Positions 10,901 through 25,115 of a DNA stretch of 64,000 bases are shown in pieces; positions within the stretch are counted from its first letter, which is position 1, and each line of letters opens with the position of its first letter. Below the pieces are notes generated by a model. That model made no database searches. It was not told where the DNA came from and worked only from the letters and a program-made list of their open reading frames with translations. This DNA is from Macropodus opercularis (lineage: Eukaryota; Chordata; Actinopteri; Anabantiformes; Osphronemidae). Made by a program: the position numbers and the translations under genes. The stretch is from the NCBI GenBank assembly GCA_030770545.1, contig CM061091.1, forward strand, positions 7,062,501 through 7,126,500. The letters are read 5' to 3'.

Positions 10901-13889
10901 AAAGATCGGCCGAGAAACAGGCGAAACGTGAAGTGCTGCTGTTCCACCATAATTAAATGCTGACATGGAGGGTTTTTTTTTTGGATCATCCTCAAAACAA
11001 TGCAAAGGTAGCTTCTGTGACGACAGTGTCAGAGCAATGCTACTGACAATTTAACCCGGGTGACACCCCCTGTTTAATCCTGAAAGCAGCGATACCGAGC
11101 GTTTGGCAGCTCACATAAAACAAGAAGGGGAAGAGGAGCTGCGGGTTTGTTAGCAGCACAAAATTAAAATGTCATTATGTATCTCTATTCTTAGAGACTG
11201 CTGCGGGGATCGCTACATCTGCAGCTCTGTGTGGAGAAGTGGCATGTGATTTCACAAAAGTTCACTTTTTGATCGAAATCCCAAAAGAGACTAATGTGTC
11301 ACCGTAACGCGACGTCAGCCTCAACAGGATTTTAATAATGTGTTAACAATATTCAGCAACAATATGCACAGGCAGCGTCCTCTGATAGCTAAACCCGTGA
11401 AAAGGATTATCTACAAAAGATAACAGCGAGGCGTCAAAGAGTCACCGTCAGGTTTAATGACATAAATCATATTTTGTTTAACGTTTTGGAACTTTTTGAT
11501 GGCTGGAGACAAACAGTTTTATAAATACTTAAACCTGCCCGTGGTTGAAGTTTTAATGAATTTTAACCATCCCCATTGTTTTCAGGTGTATTTATCATTT
11601 GAAGTGTTTAACCCGTGCCTTGCAAATGGGGATGTGTGTTTTCCTAATGAGGTGTCTATTTGTCAAAAATGGGCTATTAGCGTACTTTGGGTTGGTTTGG
11701 CAGCTGAATAAGACAAAGTGGGTTTCTTACAAATGTCGCACAATTACAGTGTCTACGTTTCAGCTACTGTCATTAGAGATTTAGTTTGTTTTTCTGTTGC
11801 ACGTTTTTTTTTTGAAGATTGGAAACACAGAGCAGCAACAAGGAGGTATTCAAGTAATGTGGACTTGTTTGTTTAAACCATAATTAGATTCCTTAGAAGT
11901 GTGAGATGAATTCTTATGGCCGTGAATTGGAGGGACTTCGTGGGTTCATGTTTCTTTTCGGTTGCTACAAAACTATCGCTGTTGCACCTGCGCATATGGA
12001 AAAGCCATTTCTCTCCTGCCTGTAGCCATTGTGGCAACTCTGTTGTTACCGCCAGACAATCTCATGTCATCCCCTGCATATACTCCAGAGCAGGATTTTT
12101 GTGCTATTTTCTGCCTATTACCATAGCATCAGGCTGTCACTTTAGGACTTGTGTTTTCAACTAAAGCTGAGTCCCCCTCCTCCCTTCTTCTCTCTGTCCC
12201 CTAGGCACCGACGCGGGCGTAAAAAGCAGCCTGTTGAGCAGCCATCAGTCTGCTGGCATTTGATCAATGCCCAGGTCCCTTTGTGCTGCTAAGCGACAGA
12301 TAAAAGAGACTGTTATCAGCTCCACAGCATCAGCTGCAGATAGCTACATTGCAGTGGCAGAGTGGGCCAGTTGAGCTGGGGAGCGAAGGGGGTGGGGTGG
12401 GGGGGGGTGAGGTGCACTTCAGCAAAGTGTCGAAGGGTAGAATCAAGGAGGGGGAGGAGAAGGGGCAGCGCACTGTAGGTCAGCGCGTTGAAACAAGGTT
12501 TTACAGCTGTCACAAACCCTCTAGAGAGAAACACAGAAGGCGAGGAGATGAGGAGACAAGGGGAGAGACGGAGACAGACAGAGAATTAAAGGGAAGCAAA
12601 GATTCGCGGGGAGACATGGTGTAACAGCCACCCAGAAGCTGCAGCAGAGGGACTTGGATGCTGTTGTTTGGCTGTGGCTGCTATAAGCACATGGCCAAAA
12701 CAAGGCAAGAAAAGGCAGCGCGCTAGAAATCAAGCGCAAGCGTGCACAGACGTGGCTCAATATGTGAGCACTGACACATACGCACATCGTTTATTTGTCC
12801 AAATCATGTTCATATTATTGCTGAATGGATGAAAGAGACAAAGTCACATTTTGTCTTTGGATGCCTCCGTCAGGCAGGAGCCCACGAGGAGCAGGGGTTT
12901 GGTGAGCTTGTAAGATTTTGCTGGCAATTTTGTCAAAACACATTCACTTCATGGCATCATGTTGACTGAAGATACAGAAAACTTTATACTTGCAAACAAC
13001 ACAATGGAGTGACGTGTCCAACTCTGAACAGGAGCCCATGGTACGAATAAAACCAATTCTGAAGAAGTGCATGACAAGCAGATTAATGACACAATGCTCC
13101 TTTGATGTGGATTAGTGGGAACAGCAGAGAAAACAATAGCATGACAAAAGGCTGACAAGACAACAGACAGAAATAGTCGCCCCCCCTAATTCACTCAGGA
13201 TGGAAGGTTAGGAGAAAGCCTCAAAACGCTTGTTTAAACAAACACATTATCAGGAAACATGGAATTGAATTTATAAACTCCCAAGATCAAGCAAAGGCAG
13301 GCTTTATCATTATTCAAGGAAGGAAAATGCCCAGCGACGTCTGTGATGAATGTTCACAGTCAGCGCTAACCTCTGTGACAAATACATTACACTTTACTGT
13401 CAAGCAGTGTCAGGAAATGCCACGCGAAGCTCTAACTCAATCAAAGATCCGTCCGCAAGTTTCTCTTCACACTTGTAACTGTGAATGTCCCCAGTGAAAT
13501 AAGAAATGAAGTGCAGCCTATGTTCCTGTGCCAGGTAAAATCTAGAATACTGTTTATGTGCCAAACTAACTGTCCACACCAGCTGTGGCACCACGAGTGA
13601 TTCTCCCCCAGGTTGCGGCCAAGTGTTTAGAATGTGTTTAGAATATATGAATAGTTTAGAATGGGTTTCCACATTTACACACAACGTCCAAACAAGTTGT
13701 AAACACACTGTAGAAAGACTTGAGGAATTCTAAACTCAACTCAAAAACACACAGCTCTTGAATAAGGTTTGTAATAGAACATAACAATACAATTATGTAT
13801 AAAACTTTATTATGAAGCAAACCTCCAGCGAGACCAGGCTCCCCAACTGACTGGAGTGAGGGCATAGGGAACAGACAAAGAGCAATTAA

Positions 13890-14040
13890 AGTAGTAATAA
13901 TAATAACATTATAAATTTATATAATTACTATTAAATAGATGCAATTTTATTTTAATTTTGCATAACTACTTCATAATCAACTTTTCTTTATATTGTATTG
14001 TAATGAAACAATGTTATATTAATTTATATTAATAATTTCC
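13890..14040. repeat. AT-rich low-complexity block
   Basis: About 150 bp almost free of G and C, built from TAATAATAA, ATTTATATAATTA and TATTAATTTATATTAATAA words. It contrasts sharply with its flanks and may be an eroded simple repeat or the remains of an AT-rich transposon. Confidence 0.6.
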
Positions 14041-17000
14041 AACTAAAGAAAGAGTGAAAATAAGGTCCAATGGAAACTGCATGGCTTCAGTTGCCAGGGG
14101 CCCTGAAAGTATGAATTCCTACATAGAGTCCTCAGACACAGACAAAATTCATATTTCTCTTCCCACCAACAATTTTTTACAATAATTACCTTTCCACAAT
14201 TTGAATCCGTGATATTCTCCGCTGAAATTGCTAAGTAATTTTCTCCCATTTAGACAGCTTTTCCCACTTCACAAAAGGTGCAATATGACAGTTTGGGGAG
14301 ATTGACTCTGCATGAGAGCTGGAGAAGGAATGGGATGAGGTCGGCGCACACAGGGGTGGTTGTGTGTTTGTGTTGCTTGGTAAGTAGGAAGGTCTCTAAT
14401 TGTGTAGATATTTGTGCTCCATGGAGGGGAAGGGTGTTGGTACCTCACAGGCACGTCGCACATTGAGTCTTTTGCAAATTCCTCTTCAGTCACTTGTCAG
14501 TAGGAGAAGCGTTGTCTAGAAAACACACTCTTGGTAGATGCATCTGCCGTAACACAGCTTTTGTTTTCCTGTTTTCGCCTGCCTCTTGTCTCCGTCTCCC
14601 ACATTCCTTCTGTTGCCGTCATACCTCTTATTGTCTCCCGCTGTCGTCCTTGTTGTCTGTTTTCTTCTGTGAATATTAAATGGACTTGTGTGTCTGTCAG
14701 CGGGGAGCCCACACTCGTGGATGTTTGCGAGTCTGCGCTTGTGGGGCGCGATTCACGAAAGCTTTATTTGTCCCAATTACACAGACAATTACAGAGCAGT
14801 GACCGACATTCACAGTGCGTTCACGAACCTAATGAATTAAGACTAAGTGTAGATATAAACTGTGCTTCTCACTTCCCACCCTCTTTATCCCCTCAGTTGG
14901 AGAGACTTACTGAATGGAAGCCTGATGGAAGCAGTTTGAACACAGGACAGGGAAGGTTCACGGATAATTTCACCATCCGGTTTAATAAGGCGCTCGTGAA
15001 AAACGGCGCATTTTGTGTGTGCTCGATCCCTTCCTGTTGTCTGTTGCGTCGCTGAGCAGTCGCTAGATGATATGCCTATGAAACAAGCAGAGGATTTAAC
15101 TTACAGGAGGAAAGCATCATTAACTGGGTATAGTTAAATGTTAATGGGTGCATTGGCGCCTCTGAGCACATAAGGAGGGAAGCAGAGCAAGAGAAGAGAA
15201 AGGGCAAAAACAAGGAAAGAGAAAAGAGAAGGCTCATGGATCTTAACCTTCATTTAGGCAGAGAAGGCTGACAATCCTTCGCACCAACCTTCAACTTCAC
15301 GTTTGTACACACATTTGGAGCTAGGAGCTGCCCCGAGTCTGCATCCTCTGGCTGCTTCACTGCCTAAAGGCATTTCACTGGTGGTTATAGAGGGAAAGGA
15401 GCGCTTTAATTTCTCCACTTTCCCCCAAATTTAAAATTTCCCAACCTGACAGGGAATTCAAACAAACTCGTTTCCAGGTCACAGAGCTACCTCTAAAAAT
15501 GTAAGTCATCAAACCAAGCCTCAGCCGTCCTGCAGGAAGCTCCCTCTCCTTTAAATATGCCAACAGTATCCAGCATAGCTAAAGTTGTAGCAGCCAAACC
15601 CTGGACTGAGCAGCGTCGGTACCTTCTTTACTTGGATTTCCCACTGTGGCGCATTCCATCTTTGATGCTGTTGCCAAAACTGATCACTCTCACTCAAGTT
15701 AATTCAGTTTAATCTAAAATTTAATTTACATACAGTTCACGACAAAAGGCACCTCAAGCACGATGACAACATAATGATTAAGGCGGACACTGTGGGCGGG
15801 TGGGCGTCCATTTGCCTTGAATGGTTCGGGTGAAGGGACAGAGTAGAGAAAAGACAACAACAGGCAGCAAAGATCACTCAGGTAAGTTGGCTGGGCCAGC
15901 AACCGCAGACTGAAAACAGAGGGAGGGAGACAGAGATGAGCGGCGGGAGAAAGAAGATGCAACGGTGGATGTACAGTAGATGGAGATGAACATTTCATTG
16001 TTTTCCACTCTTTCCAGTATGTGGAGCGTCTCAGAAGCGTTCCAGATACAGTACGAGTCTATTTTTCACAGAAGCTGATTCTGGAACACTCCTCACAAAG
16101 TTATATCCACTAATCAGATCATTGTCATGAAAAAAACAAACAGACAAACAAAAAAAACTCACTATAAATAGACAAGTACCAAAATAGTCCTTCTGTTAAA
16201 CACACTTCAACTTTTTACTGATCAGATCATTATTGTTTTTTTATTGTGATAGCATATGTGCCATTGTGCTGAGTGATGTCTTCCTGCTGCTGTGGCTGTA
16301 CATTGAGCGGTGGCATTGGTTTGAGCTTGCTCTAGATGTTCCTTGATAACAAACATGCCCTGCCAGCACTGTTTTGGTGAGCGCAGATTGTTTACCCTGT
16401 CTGAGTACTAGTATATTTGCTAACACAGAAAAAAAGTGAGCAAAGATAGAACTTCAGACTTGGCAGAGCTTTAGTGGAAGAACTGTTCATCGCAGCATCG
16501 GGTGCGCGCGACGTGTGGTTGATCCGAAGTTCCACCCGGATGCGTTTTCTCATGAAATGGACGCCTCCTCAGTCATCGTTTTATCCCTGGCTGATTGGCC
16601 ACCTACAGGAAGAAGTTTGGTGTCAACTGGTTCATGTTTCATGTGTAGTCAAAGATACTAACACAACACATTTCTAGCATAATTGCACAACACGACATGG
16701 CTTCTGAACAAGATCTACATGAAATCTACTGTAGTCACAGCTATGAATCTCTCAACATTTAAGAATAGTAAAAACAACTATTGGGTGTTTCATTTGCCTC
16801 AAGTTGTACTTTTCACAACTTGGAGCATCCTCACCCCCAGGAATTTGGAAATGCGGGATTAAATCCTTTGAAGCTTACTGGATTAAATAATTGAGTTAAA
16901 ATGTTGGTCTTGTTGAATTGATAAGAGTCTTTTCCTGTTTGTTGTATTTATGGGACCTGGGTCTTTTGCTTGCTGGATGTTTTCTGATTCCCTCCTTGAT

Positions 17001-17062
17001 TATCCTCCTTCATCCTGCATCATTGCATTCTGAATAACACATTGCTTTATCAAACTTAAACC

Positions 17063-17109
17063 TACTATCACTTACACTACAAGTATTGTATGTGTTGTAT
17101 GTGATAGTA
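17063..17109. repeat. Imperfect inverted repeat (nested hairpin)
   Basis: Outer arms TACTATCACTTAC (17063-17075) and GTATGTGATAGTA (17097-17109) pair at 12 of 13 positions. Between them TACAA-GTA-TTGTA (17078-17090) forms an inner stem. The whole segment could fold into one interrupted hairpin of about 47 nt. Confidence 0.65.
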
Positions 17110-18022
17110 ACTATCTTCCTAAGATGTTATATCCATAGTCTGAATGGTTGAACATTACAAAGACTAGTAGCAAGAAGACATTTCTAGTAGCAAGAAAAAC
17201 CTTTAAGCTTTAATAAATAAAAGCAAGAGTTGTCAATTTCAGTTTTGATGCAATTCTGTCTCACCATGTCACTGTATACGTGTTGTATCTGTGTCAGAGA
17301 ATTGTTAAAGCTGGTCCGAAACCATCCCTCTGATGCATTTAGTTCCCATTAAGAGACAGCAGTTGGATACCTACACATAAACCAACAATCTTTACAATAA
17401 GCCTGTCACAAAATGTGTGTGTGTGTGTTAAAATACACTGTCTAGTATTATTTATTCTTGCTCTTTATTACGAACATATATTGCATGTGTGTTACAGAAT
17501 GTTACAGACGGGGCTTAAGGCGGCTGATACCACAGTATTTTGTATTTTTCTATTTTAACCACATTGTGTTTCCTAACTCACTCTGTGGGACTCTTAGGCA
17601 GCAGACTTTGCTATCTGGGGGCCTGTTTGGAGCTTGTTGCTGGGTTAGAATGATCATTTAAGTGAGGGAAAAGAGGTTGAAGAAGGGCATGTTGCAGAGA
17701 AAGTGTCAGCTGGGTGTGTTTGGGGAGATAACTTTCTCAAACCAGCAAGTCTTGCGTGAGGAGGCCTCCAGGCTACGAAAAACAAGTCGGGGTGATGCAG
17801 GGTTAAGGCAGGTTTTGGTGTGTGTGTCTCTGCTTGATATCTTGTTTGTGTGTGTATTAGCAGGCCACACATCAGGTGGCAGATGGCTACTAGCGTTGCC
17901 TAGGAGATTGACAGGCTTTATCGTGTGTTGGCGAGCTCCCATCTACCACTTGTCCACCATGTGACACGGCCTGTCACACCACTTTGTCACAGAGGGGGGA
18001 AGAGGTTGGAACACACGTGCAT

Positions 18023-18060
18023 GCACACAAACACACGCACGCACACACATACACACACAC
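18023..18060. repeat. Imperfect (CA)n microsatellite
   Basis: CA units broken by AA, GC and T interruptions. Confidence 0.85.
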
Positions 18061-21000
18061 CATCATTCAACTTTTAGATCACAGGGTGAGAGCTGGGATG
18101 ACACAGAAAGAAAGCTAAAGAGAGCGGGGAAGAGAGAAATAGATTTCTTAGTCACTTGGGAGAAAAGTGGAGTGTTGTTCGTGGATTTGAGGGCCATTTA
18201 GACGAAAGAGCCACATCAAAAATGAGCTGTTTTCTATTCATGAACTGAACTAGTAACTCCCAGTGTGAAGGGCAGGACAGAAACTGCACAGCTGCTTGCT
18301 GACTTATAGGGACTCTTAATTTGGAGGCCTGATATTGCAGCGTTTTCCCCCCATACACACAGCAGAAGCTTCAAAACACTTCAGTGAGCTCCTTTCTGCT
18401 TGTTTTTTCTGAATTCTTGCCAAAACGAACTGACGTTTGCTGCTGTAGAAGCTCGTTGCATGTGCACATCTTAATGTTTCTGGCAGCGTAGCGTTTTCAT
18501 CCCGAAAATAAATAAATAAAAAAAAAAAAAACACCCCACCAAAAGTCAAGTGTTAACAACACTGTTGTGCTTGTAAATGGCTCAGTTTTAATGCCAAATA
18601 AATGTAGCACAGCTCAAGAGAAAGCTCATTTCAAACGCCTCGGTTCATAAAATGTGTTTCGTGCTAAAGGGCAACAAAGTTTAAGTCACTATTTTAAATG
18701 GGTAGAAAGCTTTCTAGCAGCACTGGGTGCTTAGACAGAAAGCTAAATGGCTCATGTGCAAAGAAATGCCAAGCATAACGACTGCAGAAGGAGAAAAACA
18801 TTGTTTTCTAGGACAACAAGTTATCTGCTTTGGGTTGAAAGCGTGCCTCAATACACAAATAAAGTTCAGCTGGAGTTGGAGGGGTGATGTTCGCAGGAGG
18901 AAAATCACAGCAACAAACTGGGTCACGGATAAAGGTAGTCTTCCCTTTGATGTAGGCGGAAGTAAAAAAGTCTACTTTCTTCACTAAATGGGATTTAATG
19001 GGTCTGATATGGCGCCAAACCGGTCGCGAATAGCGGTGAACGTGACCCCTTATTGTCACAGGTGGGGTAACATCAATGCTAGATGATATTATGAGACCGG
19101 GGGTGTTACTGTACGTAGGATATAGCACTTTGTTACACTAAAACCGACGAGCATTATTCAGTCAGACAGATCTCTTAGACAGCTGCACTATTCATTTAAA
19201 GGATACGATGCAGGTTTTTCTTTTAGTAAAGCAATTTTTTATCGTACTTGGCACCTGCTGGTGTCATAATGATTCACTAATACAAATCGATGCCGTGGGC
19301 CTGATGTCTCTGGTGCAGCTGCATCAATTCAAAAAGCCTGAATGTGGCTGGAGCTGGAGAGGAATCACAGCTGTACTGATGCACGCTTGTTAAAAAGACA
19401 GGTGAGTTACTTCTATCTGTCTTTTCCGCCGGTTCTTGTCATTTACTGCTGATGCCTGCGATCGGTGGTGTTTTATTTTATTACATGTGAAACCCTTCCC
19501 ACCTGTTTGGCGCAGTAGAGCTACGGTGACTGTTCTGTCCAGCAGAAACACCAACGAAAAGAGGCTTAAAAAAAAACAACCTTTGCTCATGTTTGACTTT
19601 CAACAAAGTGTATGTGAAAAAGCGTTGGAGTTCTGAATTGATCAAACTCTTGTCTGCTTTAAAGAGTCAGGTGTAAAACTCTTCAGCTAAATGGGAACAA
19701 GACACAACTTACTGTATTAGCACGTTTAGTAGAAATTTCTTTTTCAATAAAGTTTCTGAGAACAACTGCTCCTTCTTCAAAATGATCCTCATATCACAAA
19801 GAGATGTTTTTCCACGGAAAACATTCATAATTTAAAATTGTGGAGAATTGTATTTTGTTAAATTATTAATACGCACAGTAGAAATAAATGAATATAAGAA
19901 TATTACTTTAAATATACACGTTTAAAATAGGTCATTGGCCAAAATGGAAACAGAAGCAGAACCTAATAAAATGTTTTAGTTTGTAATTCCCTGTGCAGTG
20001 TATTACTGAGGTACTGCGCCAGATATCCAGCAGACAGTATATAACACTGCTCTGGTTATCACAAATTTGGATATGTTATATTTCAGTCTTGGCAGGGTCA
20101 ATTGTAACAACATCATATCGATATTGTTTGTACAAGGGCAAGTCAGTGCCAAAAGTAAATATGTTTACGGTAGACAACAAATCACGTTTTGTCTTTAAAA
20201 GAAACGCCGCAATCTTCTCACAGCACATAACGTTATGAGGACAGAGAGATAATAACTCATCATTGCTGGCTGTTCAGTTTTGACAGGCCATGACAGCTTA
20301 AGTGTCTCCCTTCCTGGCTAACATCTGCTGCTACAGAACACAGCGATGCTCCCATGGCCTGGAGCAGCGTCCCATCATCTGCGCTGCAGTCTATAAACGT
20401 TCTCCATCTCCAGGAGGAGTGCGACTGCCTGACTGCATCTCAGAACAGGGAACCAGGTGTAAACATCACTATCTCACCATCTGTAGCTGTTAAAACACAA
20501 CAACATCACATAACTATGAATATAAATAAATGGCTTGAAGACAGGACTTTAAATAAAACTAGTAGGCATTGGACGATGACAGTAAACCAGTTATTATTCA
20601 CTTCTGCCAAAATCTGCCATTAAAAGCACTAGTATGTCATAACGCTTACCATGCTGACCATCATAGCTCAGGGTCAGCATGCGAGGATTAAACACACATT
20701 CTTGACATTGTTGCGTGTCTTCAGTGTTATCCTCTGATATCAGCAGCCATCGGTGCAGAAGCAGACCGCACCTGACTTTCAATCGCCTTCAGGCTTCATA
20801 AATCACATTCCTTGGGCTCAATTTACGTATTTGCATTTTCTGCACCCTGTATTTTGCCCACTCAGGCAAAAAAACGGCCCACTTTGCATATTTATGAAGA
20901 CAAAGATGCAAAATCTACAGTGTGCGCTATTCTGCTCTGCAGCCGCAGTTGCTGGTGTATGCGCTCAGATCACCTTACGCATCTTTGCAGGTGAGATTAG

Positions 21001-21380
21001 GTTTTCGCATTTTTTGAACTGTACAAAATGTAAATCATTCCCTACAACTTGTGTAGTGGTATTGAGTTTCATCAAATGCAGAGTGAATGAATGACTACCA
21101 AAGGAAGTGAGTAAACTGTGTTTCTCATTTCCTTAAGGTTTAATTCTTACATAATACTTACAACAGATAATGTGCAACTCCCTGACGTTTAATCTCTGAA
21201 TTAGAAAACTACTGTAGACGCTATCTTTGCCACCATTTTCTCCTTTCTCCATTTTTTAGAGGCGAGAGAGATGCAATCAGATCTTCTCTGTTATGTATCA
21301 AAGTCTAGTAGGTACACTTGAAGCAATGAAGTCTATGCTAATCCATAAAAGAAACGAGAATCTCCAGGTACTGAATTATT

Positions 21381-21381
<1 letters not shown>

Positions 21382-21427
<46 letters not shown>
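21382..21427. repeat. (CA)n microsatellite
   Basis: About 23 uninterrupted CA units, the longest pure dinucleotide run in the window. Confidence 0.97.
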
Positions 21428-21431
<4 letters not shown>

Positions 21432-21531
21432 GAATAATGCGTGCTTCTTTATATCCTTGCACTTCCATCATACTTTGAGACCTTTGTGGTGTGTTTGGCC
21501 CTTCAGAATCACCTTTTCCCTTCCCTTTCAG

Positions 21532-21604
21532 GTGTCCGCCACTGGCATACAGTACGCGATGCGAGGTGGAGGCCACATCAGGATTCAGTTCGCCTCTCCT
21601 AAAG
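21532..21604 (+). other. Candidate exon of unknown transcript
   Basis: A 73-bp segment lies between a strong pyrimidine-tract acceptor (CCTTCCCTTTCAG, AG at 21530-21531) and a donor AAAG/GTACTT. Two of three frames are open; one reads VSATGIQYAMRGGGHIRIQF. I do not recognise the peptide. It may be an exon of a long non-coding RNA, of a gene whose other exons are outside the window, or a chance pair of splice-like signals. Confidence 0.25.
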
Positions 21605-21639
21605 GTACTTCAACACACTTCTACCAAACGGCCTGTCTA

Positions 21640-23130
21640 TAAAACATGTACTCACTGAACCATGCAAGACCTGATTTGATCAAACAGCATGAATGTACAG
21701 CCTTCTCTGCTTTTTCTCCACATGGGTGACTCTTTGTGAGAGAGCAAATCTCTTTTCATTATAATCATTTCATATCTCGGAGACCAATGAAATCACATTG
21801 AAAGAAACGATGGTAAGCATCATTCTTTTGCGTTAAGCAAAATTGAATTATCGCTAGAATTTTAATTCAGATCATTTAAAACTGACGTTATCATCGGATA
21901 CTGGAAATATTTCAATGAGGAGAGATGAAACACATAAAGCCGTAGCATTGAGTAACCATGCAGAAGGACCTTGATGATGAGCCCCCGTTGATGAATGTGG
22001 CTTTGAAACACGGAGGCCAGTGAAAATAGAAGATAGGAAGAAACCTCAAGAGGCTACATGCTGGTGTTAGTGGAACGAGCTACAAGATGAGGACAAAACC
22101 CCTGAGCTGACGTAACTGGATCACCTCTTGCTGTAGAGTGGGTGGCTGAGATTAGGTACGTGGCAAAATAGTTGCTCCGAAAGTCAGAATGACAGAAGTC
22201 AAACGCACAGAACAAACATTTTGGCTCAAGGAACGTGTGGAGAGTGAAGAGGCAGATGGCCAGATGTGATGATGAGTGGAAAGACGGAAAGTGAGGAAAG
22301 GGAAATAAACAGGTTAGTGAGAGCAAGAGGAAACAATTCTGCTTATTAAACTCTTGACACATCTTTATGTGAGTTAAAATAGAGATAACTTGTCATCAAA
22401 GCATCTTCAAGACATCTTAGTTGTCAGGGGTCAAAGGTCACAGTTCCTTTGGCCCTATATCTATATTTGACGCAATATCACAGGAAAACTGCGAAGGGAA
22501 TATCAATATTTGAGCACAAACATCCTCTTGGATTCTGGCTGAAACGTGACTTTTGATACACAATGAGGTAAACTGGAACTTAAAGTCTGCAACTCGGTCC
22601 CTACTGTTTTCAGGTTGAAAAAAGAGAAGGCGACGTTTTTCATCTTCTGCCCGTTATATTGTTTCAATTGCTGAAATGCAAGGCTGCATCTGTGACAGCC
22701 TGATGTTTCTGAGACAGTCCAGCCTGACGACGCTTTCGCTAGCAGTTACCTCAGAACTCTCAGTGGAATAAAAGCAAATCAACGAGTAGAAGGGAACCAA
22801 ACGGGCTCAGGGAAAATTGGTTCAACACAAACTTTAATGACTCTTCACTTCATCAGTGTCAAATAAACTGAACTGATGATTCTGCTTCTGTTGCTATTAA
22901 TGCTGCCCTGGCCTTGAAAATGCTTAAGACATTTACTTAAGCAAGAGCAAAAAGTTTTACTTAAAAACAAAGTCTTGCAGCAGATTGTGACACCGTATAG
23001 ATGGGTATTTGGTCTCATTTGTCTCTTTTCGAAAATAAAGTTTTTCACAAGGCCCAGACAGCTGAATAAGAAAAAAAAACAGCTGAATCAAAGTCTATTT
23101 TGGTGATACCGCTCACTTATACTGATTCAA
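21640..23130. other. Non-coding stretch
   Basis: No gene, mobile element or long repeat is seen. Open frames on both strands are short and overlap. Confidence 0.5.
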
Positions 23131-23139
23131 TCCAATCTG

Positions 23140-24260
23140 TTGATAATAAAAAATGATTGGGCAGGTGAAATCACCAGAGATTAATACTAACAGCATTTGC
23201 CCGGGCAGGCCATCAGCATTAATGATATTATTGGGCGGCCTGGGAGATGCAAGAATTTCAGCTGAGTAAATAGTTAAATCAATATTCTTTTCATTACCTA
23301 TTTTGGGTTTTACGCCCTCAAACAGCAGTGCTCAGAGGAGCTGCTTTGTGTGTGTGCGTGCGCTTGTGTGAGCACACATCTCTTAAAACGCGCCCAGTGT
23401 CTTCATGCCTTTCATTTCCAGCGCAGAGCACCTCAGGAGCGTCACATCTGTCCACCGTAGTGGATGGACAGCTTGACCTAAACGCTAAACCCCCCGAGTG
23501 CATGCGTTCCTCCTGCACCCCACACTTTCCCATCGCCCCCCAACGCACCTGCATCTCATGTCCTGTTCCGGGCCGTGAGCATTCATTTGCATAGCGGTTG
23601 CACACTCAGACTATAAAGGCCTAGCAGCGCCCCATCCTTTAACAATTATAGATAACAAGGTGATCATTGGAAATGAAAAGTCATCAGGGTTCCCTTTCAG
23701 CCGAGCGTGAGTGACCGTATTGGCCCCCTCCATCTCTGTGTTAACCTTGGCTCTGTGTGTGCTCAAGCCTGACTCATCTTTATTGGCATTAAAATCTGGC
23801 GGGCAATGGGCGCACTCCCCATTTCACCCCTTTATCTCCTTACACATACAAACACACAGATGCAAACCCTAGCAGTGCTTACTTGTATTTGTCATTTTCC
23901 CAACAACCCTCACATTCTCTCATTTTTCCCCAGGTCCATCTGCTGGGGTTGAAAGGGTTTTAATTTCCAATCCAATTGCCCCTCTTTGGCTCATAATGTT
24001 GAAGCATACTGTAGCCATAAAGAGCAGGGATGTAATGTTTGCGTGCACTGGGTGTTAAATTCTACCTGTCCCTGTTAAGCCTGTCTGGCCATGCAGATAG
24101 CCTCCACTCACAGGCATTAGGCACAGCTGGAATAGTTCTCATCAGCTGCAGGGAGCATGGACGTGTCTGATAATAAGGTGTTGATAGAGGGCATTAACTT
24201 GATGGCTTTTGCAGCCTGATATACCAACAGACTGCGGGCAAGGGCAGGCTCTGGGAGAGA
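23140..24260. promoter_or_regulatory. Candidate conserved non-coding block
   Basis: Several repeat-free sub-blocks look like conserved regulatory DNA: 23155-23280 (GATTAATAC, CATTAATGATATTATT), 23590-23720 (AACAATTATAGATAACAAGG) and 23930-24240 (CCAATCCAATTGCC, GGCATTAACTTGATGG). An acceptor-like CATTTCCAG at 23419-23421 is followed by an open frame to 23594. That frame overlaps an antisense frame of similar length and has no domain signature, so I do not call it coding. Confidence 0.3.
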
Positions 24261-25115
24261 CAGAAGCAGCAGACAGTGGTCTCGTGTCACTTCTTATATA
24301 CATCATTCGTTTGTGAAATCAACACACTGAATTGATTTACTAGCAGATCTGGATCCTACTTTTAAAGGAGCCTCTGTCAGTTTGGCCTGCACCGTGTAAG
24401 GTGCGATTAAAGCTGACATGCATGCAAAATCTAAATGAAATTGTTTGTTGGCTTCAGTTAGAGGACAAAACATGCGCAGAGAAGATCAGTAAATCTGACA
24501 ATGGGACAAAAAATACCTACTGACAGGCTACATCCTTGCTTACTAGTTTTAAGTGTTTGCCCTGTTACTGTATATAATTAATTGCCGCCTAAATACTGCT
24601 TCTGATTATTTCATTACATTTTTATCTATGTGGCCCAGACTGATACAAATGTACAATTTCAGGTGTCTTTTATAAAGATCTCTATTTACTGCAAAACTCT
24701 ATGTCTAAATGCCTAATTTTCCTCCTTTTCAAGCCAGAAACCTAGAATGAAATAGGATCACGGCTAACATCTGCTAAGGTGTAAGACACACACAGTCTGT
24801 TGGTTAGCTGAGCTTCTTCTTGCGCTGCATAATCACCCATACTGTGCTTTTCCTGTTGATGGTTTTAATGACAGAACAAGATAAAAATGTTTTTCAATAT
24901 TGACTTAAGTCTGGTAAAAAGCAGGTTTTTGAACATTTAAGTTGACGATGAGCTGGATGGTGCTGTAAACGTCCCTTGTTGAGAAAAGATTTTGCAAGTA
25001 GGAAGGAGGAAAAGTGCGGCTTTAATTTAACTTTTTTTTTTGTTTCAGCAGTCTAACATCATAATTTTGTCACAAGCTTTGTTTACCTCAGGTTTTCAAA
25101 TACGGTGGCTCTGCT

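Larger units (their letters stand above)
8011..20900. other. Long non-coding stretch
   Basis: I see no recognisable gene. Open frames are all under 180 codons and carry no domain signature. The stretch holds purine-rich tracts (12380-12620, 15170-15235), an AT-rich block at 13890-14040, a hairpin at 17063-17109, an imperfect AC microsatellite at 18023-18060, an A run near 18518-18531 and CpG-richer patches at about 16490-16570 and 19010-19050. It could be intergenic DNA or part of a very large intron. Confidence 0.55.

Noticed and set aside
14531..15055. 174-codon + strand open frame
   Set aside because: Begins over a T/C-rich tract, overlaps an antisense frame, and has no recognisable domain.
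23328..23594. 88-codon frame following an acceptor-like CATTTCCAG
   Set aside because: The antisense strand is equally open (95 codons), no donor or domain is evident, and the surroundings look regulatory.
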